Positions 27,298 through 35,496 of a DNA stretch of 64,000 bases are shown one piece after another (the stretch's first letter is position 1; the number at the start of each line of letters is the position of its first letter). A program made the translations under genes and the position numbers. The DNA is from Streptomyces sp. yr375 (GTDB taxonomy: Bacteria > Actinomycetota > Actinomycetes > Streptomycetales > Streptomycetaceae): NCBI RefSeq assembly GCF_900110755.1, contig NZ_FOFF01000001.1, forward strand, positions 62,001 through 126,000, written 5' to 3'. A model generated the notes under the pieces. It worked only from the letters and a program-made list of their open reading frames with translations. It did no database searches and was not told where the DNA came from.

Positions 27298-28332
27298 GTG
27301 GGTCACCCCTTCCCCATCCGTGAGATCGCACGTCAGGCGGGTCTCAGCGAGGCCACCGTCGACCGGGTCCTCAACGGCAGGGGAGGGGTGCGCGAGTCCA
27401 CCGCGCAGGAGGTCCAGCGGGCCATCGCCGACCTGGACCGCCAGCGCACGCAGGTCAGACTCGTCGGCCGCACCTTCATGATCGACATCGTGATGCAGTC
27501 GCCGGAACGGTTCAGCACCGCCGTCCGGGCCGCCCTGGAGGCCGAGCTGCCGTCCCTGCACCCGGCCGTGCTGCGCTCGCGCTTCCACTTCCGGGAGACC
27601 GGGCCGGTGCGGGAGCTGGCCGCGACCCTGGACCGGATAGCGCGGCGCGGTTCGCAAGGGGTGATCCTCAAGGCGCCGGACGTCCCCGAGGTCACCGCCG
27701 CCGTCGGCCGGCTGGTGGCCGCCGGCATCCCGGTGGTCACCCTGGTCACGGACCTGCCCGCCAGCGCCCGCCTCGGCTACGTCGGCATCGACGACCGGGC
27801 CGCCGGCGCCACCGCCGCCTACCTCATGGGCCAGTGGCTCGGCGACCGCCCCGGCAATGTCCTCACCAGCCTGAGCAGCGGGTTCTTCCGCAACGAGGAG
27901 GAGCGCGAGATGGGCTTCCGCAGCGTGATGCGGGCCCGCCATCCCGAGCGCGCGCTCGTCGAGATCGCCGAGGGGCAGGGGCTGGACGCCACCCAGTACG
28001 ACCTGGTCCGGGCCGCGCTGGAACGCGACCCGGACATCCGCGCCGTCTACTCGATCGGCGGCGGCAACATCGCCACCCTGCGCGCCTTCGCCGACCTCGG
28101 CCGGGAGTGCGCCGTGTTCGTCGCGCACGACCTCGACCAGGACAACACGCGGCTGCTGAGCGAGCACCGGCTGTCCGCCGTCCTCCACCACGACCTGCGC
28201 CACGACGTGCGCGAGGCCTGCCACACCGTGATGCGGGCGCACGGCGCGCTGCCGCCGGCCGGGCCGATGCTGCCGTCGCCGATCCAGGTGGTCACCCCGT
28301 ACAACATGCCGCCCCAGACACCGGCCGGCTGA
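27298..28332 (+). CDS. LacI-family regulator with sugar-binding-like sensor domain
   Basis: 344 aa. The HTH IREIARQAGLSEATVDRVLNG is at residues 5-25. The type 1 periplasmic-binding-protein domain that follows includes GVILKAPDVPEV and YSIGGGNIATLRAF, of the kind found in RbsB-like sensors. GTG at 27298 with GGGAG upstream puts the HTH at the N-terminus. It is divergent from the PhyH-SDR-Gfo/Idh operon, with an operator palindrome between, so it most probably regulates that operon and itself in response to a sugar or cyclitol. Confidence 0.88.
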   Translation: MGHPFPIREIARQAGLSEATVDRVLNGRGGVRESTAQEVQRAIADLDRQRTQVRLVGRTFMIDIVMQSPERFSTAVRAALEAELPSLHPAVLRSRFHFRETGPVRELAATLDRIARRGSQGVILKAPDVPEVTAAVGRLVAAGIPVVTLVTDLPASARLGYVGIDDRAAGATAAYLMGQWLGDRPGNVLTSLSSGFFRNEEEREMGFRSVMRARHPERALVEIAEGQGLDATQYDLVRAALERDPDIRAVYSIGGGNIATLRAFADLGRECAVFVAHDLDQDNTRLLSEHRLSAVLHHDLRHDVREACHTVMRAHGALPPAGPMLPSPIQVVTPYNMPPQTPAG

Positions 28333-28431
28333 CGCGGGCCGCCACCTGGGGCGCGGGCTGGGGCACGGACGGGGGCACGGACTGGGGTGCGGGCTGAGGT
28401 GCGGGCCGCGCCGTGCTCAGTTCGGCGGTGG

Positions 28432-29112
28432 TCAGTGCTGGAGTGCCGCTGACGTGGACATGGACGTGGTCTGCGGGGTGACGCGGGCCGCGCTGCGGTA
28501 CGTCGAGACGCCCAGGGCCAGCAGCCAGTAGCTGAGGACGGCGCCCATCAGCGCGGTCGTGCCCCAGCCGTTGGCCGCGTAAAAGAACGCCGGGTCGTTG
28601 CCGAAGAACAGCGACGGCACGAAGGCCAGGTTGAGCGCCGCCAGGACGTACGCCGAGCGGCCGGTCCAGCGCGGCAGCAGCCGGGTCCGGGAGACGGCGT
28701 ACCCGAGCGCGGTCAGGAAGAGCGCCAGCATCAGGCGGGAGATCGACCCGTAGAGGATGTAGGTGCCACTGACGTCGATGGTCGGGTCGATCGGACGGTC
28801 CGCGGCGATGACCGCGCCGGCCTCCAGACCCATGGAGACGAGGGTGACCGTCGCGTAGACCATCCCGGCGGCGAACGCGATCGAGCCCGCCCACGCGTGG
28901 TCCGGGCGCACCCGCCCGACCAGCTCCCGGAAGGCGGTCACGAACACGACCAGCGAGGCCAGCGCGACGATCCCGATCAGCAGCCTGGCCAGCACGTTCG
29001 CGTCCGGCGGCGGTCCCGCGTAGACGAAGTACAGCGGCACCTGGACGATGAGGGCGACCGCGGCGACGATGCCGGCGAGGCCGGTCAGTCGCCGGGCGAG
29101 GAATTCGGACAT
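28432..29112 (-). CDS. DUF4386-like integral membrane protein
   Basis: 226 aa with six or seven hydrophobic segments. RLTGLAGIVAAVALIVQVPLY begins TM1, and the middle carries SGTYILYGSISRLM and PRWTGRSAYVLAALNLAF, features of the DUF4386 family of bacterial membrane proteins of unknown function. ATG at 29112, preceded by GGGGGAC. Between it and the next gene upstream on the same strand lie three 28-bp tandem repeats. There is no functional hint from neighbours, since it separates two carbohydrate units. Confidence 0.7.
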   Translation of the reverse strand: MSEFLARRLTGLAGIVAAVALIVQVPLYFVYAGPPPDANVLARLLIGIVALASLVVFVTAFRELVGRVRPDHAWAGSIAFAAGMVYATVTLVSMGLEAGAVIAADRPIDPTIDVSGTYILYGSISRLMLALFLTALGYAVSRTRLLPRWTGRSAYVLAALNLAFVPSLFFGNDPAFFYAANGWGTTALMGAVLSYWLLALGVSTYRSAARVTPQTTSMSTSAALQH

Positions 29113-29264
29113 GGGTGTCCCCCGGGTTCTCGGTGTGGCGGTTCCGGTGCCGGCGTCCGAGCGCTCGTGCTCTCGTTCGCCGACCCTTGAAGCCTGCCGG
29201 TCCCGGGGCTCGCCGTCCCTGGGCCTGAGGACCGAGTCGGGGGTGTCCCCAGCACCACCCCTAC

Positions 29265-29348
29265 GGGTGCGGCACCGGCCCGACGGACTATCGGGTGCGG
29301 CACCGGCCCGACGGACTATCGGGTGCGGCACCGGCCCGACGGACTTAC
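29265..29348. repeat. Three 28-bp tandem repeats with embedded dyads
   Basis: Three head-to-tail 28-bp units start at 29265, 29293 and 29321. The first two are identical; the third differs only in its last bases, where it runs into the stop codon of the Gfo/Idh gene (29345-29347). Each unit holds GGTGC-G-GCACC, and CCCGA...TCGGG pairs across unit borders, so RNA from either strand could fold into a chain of hairpins. Confidence 0.9.
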
Positions 29349-30505
29349 GGGTGCACGTCCACCCAGGAGCCGCTTTGCGCGGACCGGGTCATGGCCTCCA
29401 GTACGGTCGCGCTGTGCACCGCGTCCGTGAGGGTCGCCCCGTACGGGATGCCCTCGGCGACCGAGCGCAGGAAGCGGTACGCCTCCACCACCTTCAGGTC
29501 GTCGTAGCCCATCGCGTTCGCCGCGCCCGGCTGGAACGCGCCGAACTCGCCGTCGCCCGGGCCGACGTACACCGTGCCGACCGGCTGGTCCTGGTACGTC
29601 GTACCGCGGCTGACGCGCAGCTCGTTCATCCTCCGGAAGTCCCAGAACACCGCGCCCTTGGTGCCGTGCACCTCGAAGCCGTAGTTGTTCTGCTCGCCGA
29701 CCGACACCCGGCAGGCCTCCAGCACACCCCGCGCGCCGGACGCGAAGCGCAGCAGGCAGTTGACGTAGTCCTCGTTCTCGACCGGGCCGAGCGCACCGCC
29801 GGCGGCGCGGCTGTGGCCCGCCGTCGCCCCGGACGGGCGGGCCCGCTCGGGCACGAAGACCGCCGTGTCGGCCGTCAGCGAGGCGATGTCGCCGAGCAGG
29901 AAACGCGCCAGGTCCGCGCCGTGTGAGGCCAGGTCGCCCAACACGCCGCTGCCGCCCCGCTCCCGCTCGAACCGCCAGCTCAGGGCGCCGTCCGGGTGCG
30001 CCGCGTAGTCGCTGAACAGGCGGATGCGGACGTGCGTGACAGCGCCGATCTCCCCGGCGGCGATCAGGTCGCGGGCCGTCTCCACGGCGGGCGCGTTGCG
30101 GTAGTTGAAGCCGACGGTGCCCTGGACGCCCGCCTCGGCGACCGCGTCCGCCACCGCCCGGGCGTCCTGCGGGGTGAGGCCGACCGGCTTCTCGATCCAG
30201 ATGTGCTTGCCGGCCTCGGCCATCGCGACGCCGATCTCGCGGTGCAGGAAGTTCGGCGCGGTGATGCTGACGGCCCGCACGCGCGGGTCGGCGACCACCT
30301 CACGCCAGTCCCGGGTGACGGCGGCGAAACCGAACTGGTCGGCGGCCTCCTCCGCCCGGCCGGGCACCTCCTCGGCGACGGTCACGAGCTGCGGGCGCAG
30401 CGCCAGTCGCGGGTAGTGGTGCCGGACGCGGGCGTACGCCTGAGTGTGCACCCGGCCCATCCAGCCGAACCCGACGACGGCGACACCCAGCGCATCCACC
30501 ACCAC
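29345..30505 (-). CDS. Gfo/Idh/MocA-family oxidoreductase (second copy)
   Basis: 386 aa. GVAVVGFGWMGRVHTQAYA is the NAD(P)-binding fold, GKHIWIEKPVGLT carries the EKP motif, and LGDLASHGADLARFLLG holds the catalytic-region Asp/His. It is longer than the 24070 protein by about 50 residues in the C-terminal sheet and not closely similar to it, so the substrate probably differs. Three consecutive GTG codons at the start make the exact initiation ambiguous; AAGGGGG lies just upstream. It is divergent from a LacI regulator, with palindromes and tandem repeats between. Confidence 0.88.
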   Translation of the reverse strand: MVVDALGVAVVGFGWMGRVHTQAYARVRHHYPRLALRPQLVTVAEEVPGRAEEAADQFGFAAVTRDWREVVADPRVRAVSITAPNFLHREIGVAMAEAGKHIWIEKPVGLTPQDARAVADAVAEAGVQGTVGFNYRNAPAVETARDLIAAGEIGAVTHVRIRLFSDYAAHPDGALSWRFERERGGSGVLGDLASHGADLARFLLGDIASLTADTAVFVPERARPSGATAGHSRAAGGALGPVENEDYVNCLLRFASGARGVLEACRVSVGEQNNYGFEVHGTKGAVFWDFRRMNELRVSRGTTYQDQPVGTVYVGPGDGEFGAFQPGAANAMGYDDLKVVEAYRFLRSVAEGIPYGATLTDAVHSATVLEAMTRSAQSGSWVDVHP

Positions 30506-30515
30506 AGCCCCCTTC

Positions 30516-30563
30516 GCTACAGCTCTTCATCGCTACAGGTCTTCATCACTACAACTCTTCTTG
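30516..30563. repeat. Three degenerate 16-bp tandem repeats in promoter
   Basis: Units beginning at 30516, 30532 and 30548 share the core CTACAnnTCTTC. They lie directly upstream of the minus-strand Gfo/Idh start and just before an operator-like palindrome, so they may be stacked regulator half-sites. Confidence 0.7.
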
Positions 30564-30573
30564 GACCGGTCCA
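30562..30573. promoter_or_regulatory. LacI operator candidate 1 (Gfo/Idh promoter)
   Basis: TGGACCGGTCCA is a 12-bp perfect palindrome with the central CG typical of LacI-family operators, 57 bases upstream of the Gfo/Idh start and about 110 bases before the LacI gene. Confidence 0.6.
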
Positions 30574-30644
30574 GAACCCGTCCACGCTCTGTCCAGGCCA
30601 CCCTGAAGGCCGTTTCCCGAGGGTGTCAAGCCCTCCGTCCCCCT

Positions 30645-30680
30645 TTGACAACCCCTGCGTCCCGTGGAACGGTCCACACC
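30645..30680 (+). promoter_or_regulatory. LacI autoregulatory promoter with operator 2
   Basis: TTGACA (30645-30650) is a consensus -35. GTGGAACGGTCCAC (30664-30677) is a near-palindrome sharing TGGAnCGnTCCA with operator 1 and covering the expected -10. Initiation would fall at about the ATG at 30681, implying a leaderless, autorepressed transcript. Confidence 0.5.
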
Positions 30681-31667
30681 ATGAGACCGCCGACCATCCG
30701 TGACGTCGCCGACCGGGCCGGTGTGTCCAAGTCGCTGGTCTCCCTCGTGCTGCGCGGCTCCGAGCAGGTGCGCGCCGAGAAGCGGGACGCCGTCCTGCGG
30801 GCCGTGCGCGAGCTGGGCTACCGGCCCAACGCCGCCGCCCGCAGCCTCAGCGAGCAGCGCACTCGCACGATCGGCGTCCTGCTGCACGACCTGCGCAACC
30901 CCTGGTACGTCGACCTCCTCGACGGCCTCAACTCCCTGCTGCACGCGAGCGGCCTGCACATGCTGCTCGCCGACGCCCGCCTCCACCGCCGCGTCGGCCA
31001 GGACCCGGCCGGCCCCTTCCTCGACCTGGGCGCGGACGGGCTCGTCGTGGTCGGCACGCTGCCCGACCCGGCGGCCCTGGAGACCGTCGCCGCCCGGATG
31101 CCGGTCGTCGTCGCGGGGGCCCGCGAGCCGGTGCCGGCCGGGGTGGACCTGGTCGCCAACGACGACGAGCACGGCGCCCGCCTGGCCACCGAGCACCTCC
31201 TCGCACTCGGCCACCGCCGCATCGCCCACCTCGCGGGCTACGGCGCCGCCGCCGACCTGCGCCGACGCGGCTTCGAGGCGACGGCCGACGGGGCGTTGGT
31301 CGAGCCGGGTGACATGACCGAGGAGGGCGGCTACCGGGCCACGGTCCGGCTGCTCGCCCGCGCCGACCGGCCCACGGCCGTGTTCGCCGTCAACGACATG
31401 ACGGCGGTCGGGGTGCTGTCGGCGGCCGAGGAGCTGGGCCTGCGCGTACCGCGCGACCTGTCCGTCGTCGGCTACGACGACACCAGCATCTCCCGGCTGC
31501 GCCATGTGTGGCTGACGACCGTCGACGGCGCCGGCCGCGAGGTCGGCCGGCGGGCCGCCCGCTGCCTCCTCGACCGTCTCGAACGGCCCGGGGGCGAGGG
31601 GCGCGTGCACCTGGCCGCGCCGACCCTGGAGGTCCGGGGGACGACGGCACCCCCGCCCACGGACTGA
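30681..31667 (+). CDS. LacI-family transcriptional regulator
   Basis: 328 aa. The HTH PTIRDVADRAGVSKSLVSLVLRG is at residues 4-26, the hinge helix in RPNAAARSLSE, and the C-terminal sensor ends with the usual VVGYDDTSISRLRHVWLTTV. It is divergent from the second Gfo/Idh gene, with two matching operator palindromes in the shared promoter, so it probably represses both. The ATG at 30681 directly follows the operator, with no RBS. Seven 9-bp tandem repeats begin immediately after its stop codon. Confidence 0.9.
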   Translation: MRPPTIRDVADRAGVSKSLVSLVLRGSEQVRAEKRDAVLRAVRELGYRPNAAARSLSEQRTRTIGVLLHDLRNPWYVDLLDGLNSLLHASGLHMLLADARLHRRVGQDPAGPFLDLGADGLVVVGTLPDPAALETVAARMPVVVAGAREPVPAGVDLVANDDEHGARLATEHLLALGHRRIAHLAGYGAAADLRRRGFEATADGALVEPGDMTEEGGYRATVRLLARADRPTAVFAVNDMTAVGVLSAAEELGLRVPRDLSVVGYDDTSISRLRHVWLTTVDGAGREVGRRAARCLLDRLERPGGEGRVHLAAPTLEVRGTTAPPPTD

Positions 31668-31730
31668 TCCCCTACGTCCCCTAAATCCCCTACATCCCCT
31701 ACGTGTCCTAGGTCCCCTAAGTCCCCTAGT
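31668..31730. repeat. Seven 9-bp tandem repeats (TCCCCTAnn)
   Basis: Seven contiguous 9-mers, six beginning TCCCCTA and one diverged (TGTCCTAGG), start at the base after the LacI stop codon and run to 31730. Because 9 is a multiple of 3, the array keeps frame if read through. Confidence 0.95.
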
Positions 31731-31782
31731 GGTGTCGCGGCACGACTGGCGGGCCGGGTGGGGCCGGGTGATCGTGGAGCCC

Positions 31783-32295
31783 ATGGCGGACGACACCGTG
31801 GCGGGGGAGCAGCCGCACCGGCACGACACACGTGAAACTCTGCTCTTCGGCGGTGTCTACGGCGCGGTCCTGGCGAGTTCGATGGTCGCCGCGCTCACCC
31901 AGTACGGGCACAGTTCGCAGGCCGGCCGCCGCTACGACGCCATCTGGCTGCTGGTCACGGCCCTCGCCTCCGCCCTCGCGCACGGGTACGCGCACTACAT
32001 CGCCGAGCGCGCCCCGCACCGCCGCGGGGACGCGCTGCGCACCCTCGCCGAGGAGTGGCCGCTGGTCGCGGCCGTGCTGCCGACGGTCCTGGTGCTCGCG
32101 GGCGCGGGCTGGGGGTGGTGGCCGGCGAACGGGGTGGAGTACCCGGCGTTCGCCCTCAACATCAGCCTGCTGTTCGCCCTGGGCCTGGTCACGGCCCGCT
32201 GGTCGCGCCGCCCGTGGCGGGTCGCGGTGCTGATCGGCGCGGTGGACGCGCTGCTCGGCGTGATCGTCGTCGTGGCGAACGCGGTCATCAAGTAG
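31783..32295 (+). CDS. Small integral membrane protein, unknown function
   Basis: 170 aa with four probable membrane helices: around LLFGGVYGAVLASSMVAAL, WLLVTALASALAHGYAHY, LVAAVLPTVLVLAGAG and the C-terminal pair ending VVVVANAVIK. A conserved-looking GYAHYIAE segment follows helix 2. I do not recognise a characterised family. ATG at 31783 with GTGGAG just upstream; a GTG at 31768 is an alternative. It stands alone between the repeat array and an alpha/beta hydrolase on the same strand. Confidence 0.65.
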   Translation: MADDTVAGEQPHRHDTRETLLFGGVYGAVLASSMVAALTQYGHSSQAGRRYDAIWLLVTALASALAHGYAHYIAERAPHRRGDALRTLAEEWPLVAAVLPTVLVLAGAGWGWWPANGVEYPAFALNISLLFALGLVTARWSRRPWRVAVLIGAVDALLGVIVVVANAVIK

Positions 32296-32362
32296 CGGGA
32301 GCGGCGAGGCGGCACCCGGCGCTCGGGGTGCGGTCGGGCGGGCCCGGGGGCACGCTCGAGGT

Positions 32363-33151
32363 ATGGGTGAGCACTGGGATGTCCGCCGGGCGGGCGCGAC
32401 GAACGCCTCGCACCGGGTGCTGATGATTCCGGGTGGGCTGTGCACGACCGAGTTCTACGCGGACGTGATGGCCGAGCCGGCGGCGGCGGGGCTGGGGATG
32501 ATCGCGGTGACCCAGCCGGGCTTCGGTCGTACCGAAGCGCCCGAGGACGTGTCCATGGAGCACTACGCCCGGCTGATGGCGGACTTCGCCGCCGAGTCGG
32601 GCTGCGACTCGGTCGTCGGGCACAGCCTGGGCGCGAACGTGGCGATCGAGATGGCCGCGCTGGGCCTGTTCAAGGGTCCCCTGGTGCTGCTGTCGCCGAC
32701 CTTCTCGCGGGGCGACGAGGCGACGTTCCTGACCGTGCTGAACACGGTCGGCCGGGTGCCCGGGCTGGGCGGCGCGGCCTGGAGGGCCATGCTCAAACTG
32801 ATGCCCCGGGCCATGAAGCACGAACTGCCGCCGCGGCGCGCCGAGTTGCTGGCGGCGGTCATGGGCGACAACGATCCGGCGGCCTGCCGCCGGATCGTGC
32901 GGGACTACTACGCCTACCTCGACCGGTATCCGTCGCTGGTCGCGAGGCTGTGCGCGGCGGGGGTGCCCGCCTGGGTGGTGCGCGGCGACCGCGACATGAT
33001 CGGCCTGACCGACGGCGAGCGCCGCGACCTCCGGGCCTGCCCGCAGATCCGCATCGTCACCGTCGCGGACGCGGGACACCTCCTCCTCGTCGACCAGCCG
33101 GCCGCGGTCGCCGAGATCGTCGCGGAGGCGGCCACGGCGTCGGTGCGCTGA
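32363..33151 (+). CDS. Alpha/beta hydrolase
   Basis: 262 aa. The nucleophile elbow GHSLGANVA (Ser near residue 88), the oxyanion strand MIPGGLCTTEFYADV, an acidic residue in VVRGDRDMIGLTDGE and the late histidine in VADAGHLLLVDQP give a complete catalytic triad. No signal peptide. It is convergent with the methyltransferase of the PKS operon, so it is not part of that operon. Substrate unknown. Confidence 0.82.
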   Translation: MGEHWDVRRAGATNASHRVLMIPGGLCTTEFYADVMAEPAAAGLGMIAVTQPGFGRTEAPEDVSMEHYARLMADFAAESGCDSVVGHSLGANVAIEMAALGLFKGPLVLLSPTFSRGDEATFLTVLNTVGRVPGLGGAAWRAMLKLMPRAMKHELPPRRAELLAAVMGDNDPAACRRIVRDYYAYLDRYPSLVARLCAAGVPAWVVRGDRDMIGLTDGERRDLRACPQIRIVTVADAGHLLLVDQPAAVAEIVAEAATASVR

Positions 33152-33200
33152 ACGTTATGAGGTGACGGACAGTCAACTCACCCACGTGGTATAGGTATTG

Positions 33201-33230
33201 CGTGGCCGCCGTCAGTCGCGGCGGGCCACG
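33201..33230. terminator. Imperfect hairpin at the end of the PKS operon
   Basis: CGTGGCCGCCG pairs, with one bulge, with CGCGGCGGGCCACG. The loop contains the methyltransferase stop codon. It lies between convergent genes and is the best terminator candidate for the minus-strand operon, though no T-run is present. Confidence 0.4.
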
Positions 33231-34327
33231 AGCCGGTACGCGTTGGAGACGCCCAGCCGGTGCGACAGCGGACGTACCGCGAAGCGGTCGAGCAGGGTGC
33301 CCGCGATCAGCGCCGGGATCCCGGCGACGAGCAGCGCCGCGCGCAGTGTGCGGCGCAGCGCGCCCGGCGGTTCGGGCAGCCAGGGCGCGTCGTCGCGCGG
33401 TGCCGTGTGGTCCAGGGTCAGCCAGACGGCGGCCAGCAGGTCGACCGGGTCGTGCGGTTCGGCGTGCTGCTCCGCCACGACCGTGAAGCCCAGGTCCGTC
33501 AGGCGGCGGCGCAGATTGGCCACCGGCACGAAGTGCAGGTGCTGCGGCTGCAACCAGGGCAGCCAGAAACGGCCCAGCAGGCGGGCGTAGCGGCTCTCGG
33601 GGTCCGGGACCTCGATCAGCAGATGCCCGCCGGGCCGTACCGTCTGCCAGGCGGCGCGCAGTTCGCGGTCGGGGTCGGTGCTGTGCTCCAGGTAGTGGAA
33701 CATGCTCACCACGTCGTAACGGGCGGTCAGTTCGGGCGCGAGGTCGGGGAAGCTGCCCCGGAAGCCGTGCTCCACCCGGCCCTCCCGTTCGGCGAGTTCG
33801 ACGCCGTCGGTGAAGTCGAGCCCGTCGAACGTCGTCCCGGGCAGCACCTCCTGGGCGGCGGCACAGAAGTGGCCGTGCCCGGTGCCGACGTCCAGCCAGG
33901 TCTTCGGCCCGGGGTCGTGCGGCAGCATCGACTCGGCCCGCCCCCGGTACATCTTCGTACGGCCCCCGAAGGTGTCGCCGAGCTTCTTCTCGCCCAGCCC
34001 GTCGTAGAAGTCCCGGTAGTAGAACTCCAGCCCCGCCGCGCTGAGTCGGGGGTTCTGGAAGGTGTGCCCGCAGGTTCCGCAACGGTCCAGGACGAAGCGG
34101 CCCGGCTTGTGCTGGAGCAGGTCGGTGGTGCGCAGCCGGGTGGACAGTTCGCCCGAGCCGCACCAGGGGCAGGTGGTGCTCCTGGGCTCGAAGAAGCGCT
34201 CCAGACCGGCCGCGATGTCCGCCTGGTAGGCGGGACGCAGCGCGGCGATCCGCTCGCCGGCTGACGTCGAGGCCGAGTCCGATGCCGAGGTTGTGGTGGG
34301 GTCGTACTCGCTCTTCTCGCTGCTCAT
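33212..34327 (-). CDS. Class I SAM-dependent methyltransferase with N-terminal zinc ribbon
   Basis: 371 aa. A Cys4 zinc-ribbon-like pair (CPWC near residue 53, CGTC near 83) precedes the Rossmann methyltransferase domain: TWLDVGTGHGHFC (SAM motif I), YDVVSMFHYLEHSTDP (motif II/post-I) and GGHLLIEVPDPESRYARLLG. This resembles the methyltransferase-12/23 type that acts on sugars or lipids. ATG overlaps the glycosyltransferase stop (ATGA). It is the last gene of the six-gene PKS operon. It probably methylates the sugar or the acyl chain of the final product; an O-methyltransferase on the glycosyl unit is my preferred inference. Confidence 0.85.
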   Translation of the reverse strand: MSSEKSEYDPTTTSASDSASTSAGERIAALRPAYQADIAAGLERFFEPRSTTCPWCGSGELSTRLRTTDLLQHKPGRFVLDRCGTCGHTFQNPRLSAAGLEFYYRDFYDGLGEKKLGDTFGGRTKMYRGRAESMLPHDPGPKTWLDVGTGHGHFCAAAQEVLPGTTFDGLDFTDGVELAEREGRVEHGFRGSFPDLAPELTARYDVVSMFHYLEHSTDPDRELRAAWQTVRPGGHLLIEVPDPESRYARLLGRFWLPWLQPQHLHFVPVANLRRRLTDLGFTVVAEQHAEPHDPVDLLAAVWLTLDHTAPRDDAPWLPEPPGALRRTLRAALLVAGIPALIAGTLLDRFAVRPLSHRLGVSNAYRLVARRD

Positions 34328-35496
34328 CTGAACTCCCTGGCCAGCTCGTCGAGATGGGCCGCGGCGGCGGGGGCGCCGCCCGCGGCGCGGAACGCCGTAC
34401 GGATCCGGTCCGCCGCGGCGCGGTATCCGGGGTCGTCCAGCACGGAGTCGAGCGCCGCGCCCAGTTTCTGCGCGGTGACCCGGCCGAACCGGACCCGTAC
34501 CCCGGCTCCCGCGTCCGCGACCTGGCCGGCCACGACCGGCTGGTCGTCGCGGATGGGTGCCACGACGAGCGGAACCCCGTGCCACAGCGCCTCGCACACG
34601 CTGTTGTGCCCCGCGTGACAGACCACGGCCCCGACTCCCCTTTCCAGCAAGGCGAGTTGAGGCACGGACGGCACGATCAGTACGTCCTTGTCGTCGGCGT
34701 CGCTCGGTGCCAGCGTGTTGCCCGGATCGACGATCACCCCCTGCGCGCGGTCGGCCCGTTCGCGCAGCGCGCTGCGGCACTCGTCGAGGAACCGGCCGCC
34801 GACGTCGGTGTTCGCGGTGCCGAGCGTGACCAGTACCGTGGCACGGCCGGGGTCGAGCCACTCCCAGGGGAAACCGGCGGCGGACGGGCGGGCCGCGATC
34901 GACGGCCCGACCCAGCGGACCGCCCCCGTATGCGAGTCGCCCGCCAACTCCGGTGTGCTGAAAGCGAGAACGAGGTGCGGGGAGAAGCGGGGGTCGGCGG
35001 TGCCCGCCGGATCCCCGACGGCGGACCGGAGTCCGGCGAGCCGTGTCTCCAGCCACTCCCTGACCTTGGGCAGCCCGGAGAGCGGGTCGGTGAACTCGGC
35101 CGACGTGGTCGCCGAGGTCGCCCACGGCAGACCCAGCTTCTCCGCCACCAGCGCCCCGGCGAAAGCCTGTTGGTCGGCGACGACCACGTCCGGCCGGAAC
35201 TCCCGGACGGCCGCCCGCACGCCCGGCGCCATCGCCTCCGCCAGCGGCAGCAGGTACCACTCCCACAGGAACTTCAGCGCCTCCGGACCACGCAGTTCGG
35301 CGGGCCGCTCGCCCTGCGGGCCCCCGGCGCACGCGAAGACCGCCCCCGCCCCGGGGCCCGCCAGCCGGCCCACCAGCTCCGGATCGGGACAGGCCCACGC
35401 CACCAGGTGCCCACGCGCGGTGAGTTCGGCGGCGACGCCAACCGTCGGGTTGATGTGCCCGACCAACGGCGGTACGACGAACAGGAATCGGCTCAC
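34324..35496 (-). CDS. GT1-family glycosyltransferase (MGT/UGT-like)
   Basis: 390 aa, GT-B fold. The N-terminal acceptor domain starts FLFVVPPLVGHINPTVGVA. The C-terminal nucleotide-sugar motif includes VPQLALLERGVGAVVCHAGHNSVCEAL and ends in PIRDDQPV, the Asp-Gln pair contacting the sugar. The best resemblance is to macrolide and carotenoid (CrtX-like) glucosyltransferases. No signal peptide. The ATG overlaps the hydrolase stop and its own stop overlaps the methyltransferase start. It should transfer a sugar onto the PKS product; donor identity cannot be read. Confidence 0.9.
   Translation of the reverse strand: MSRFLFVVPPLVGHINPTVGVAAELTARGHLVAWACPDPELVGRLAGPGAGAVFACAGGPQGERPAELRGPEALKFLWEWYLLPLAEAMAPGVRAAVREFRPDVVVADQQAFAGALVAEKLGLPWATSATTSAEFTDPLSGLPKVREWLETRLAGLRSAVGDPAGTADPRFSPHLVLAFSTPELAGDSHTGAVRWVGPSIAARPSAAGFPWEWLDPGRATVLVTLGTANTDVGGRFLDECRSALRERADRAQGVIVDPGNTLAPSDADDKDVLIVPSVPQLALLERGVGAVVCHAGHNSVCEALWHGVPLVVAPIRDDQPVVAGQVADAGAGVRVRFGRVTAQKLGAALDSVLDDPGYRAAADRIRTAFRAAGGAPAAAAHLDELAREFR

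Noticed and set aside
29265-31730. CRISPR array from the repeats in this area
   Set aside because: The repeats are directly contiguous with no spacers, the units differ in length (28, 16 and 9 bp), and no cas gene is present.
31729-31782. Earlier GTG start of the small membrane protein including part of the repeats
   Set aside because: The extra residues are Arg/Trp-rich and lack a ribosome-binding site. The ATG at 31783 has GTGGAG just upstream.
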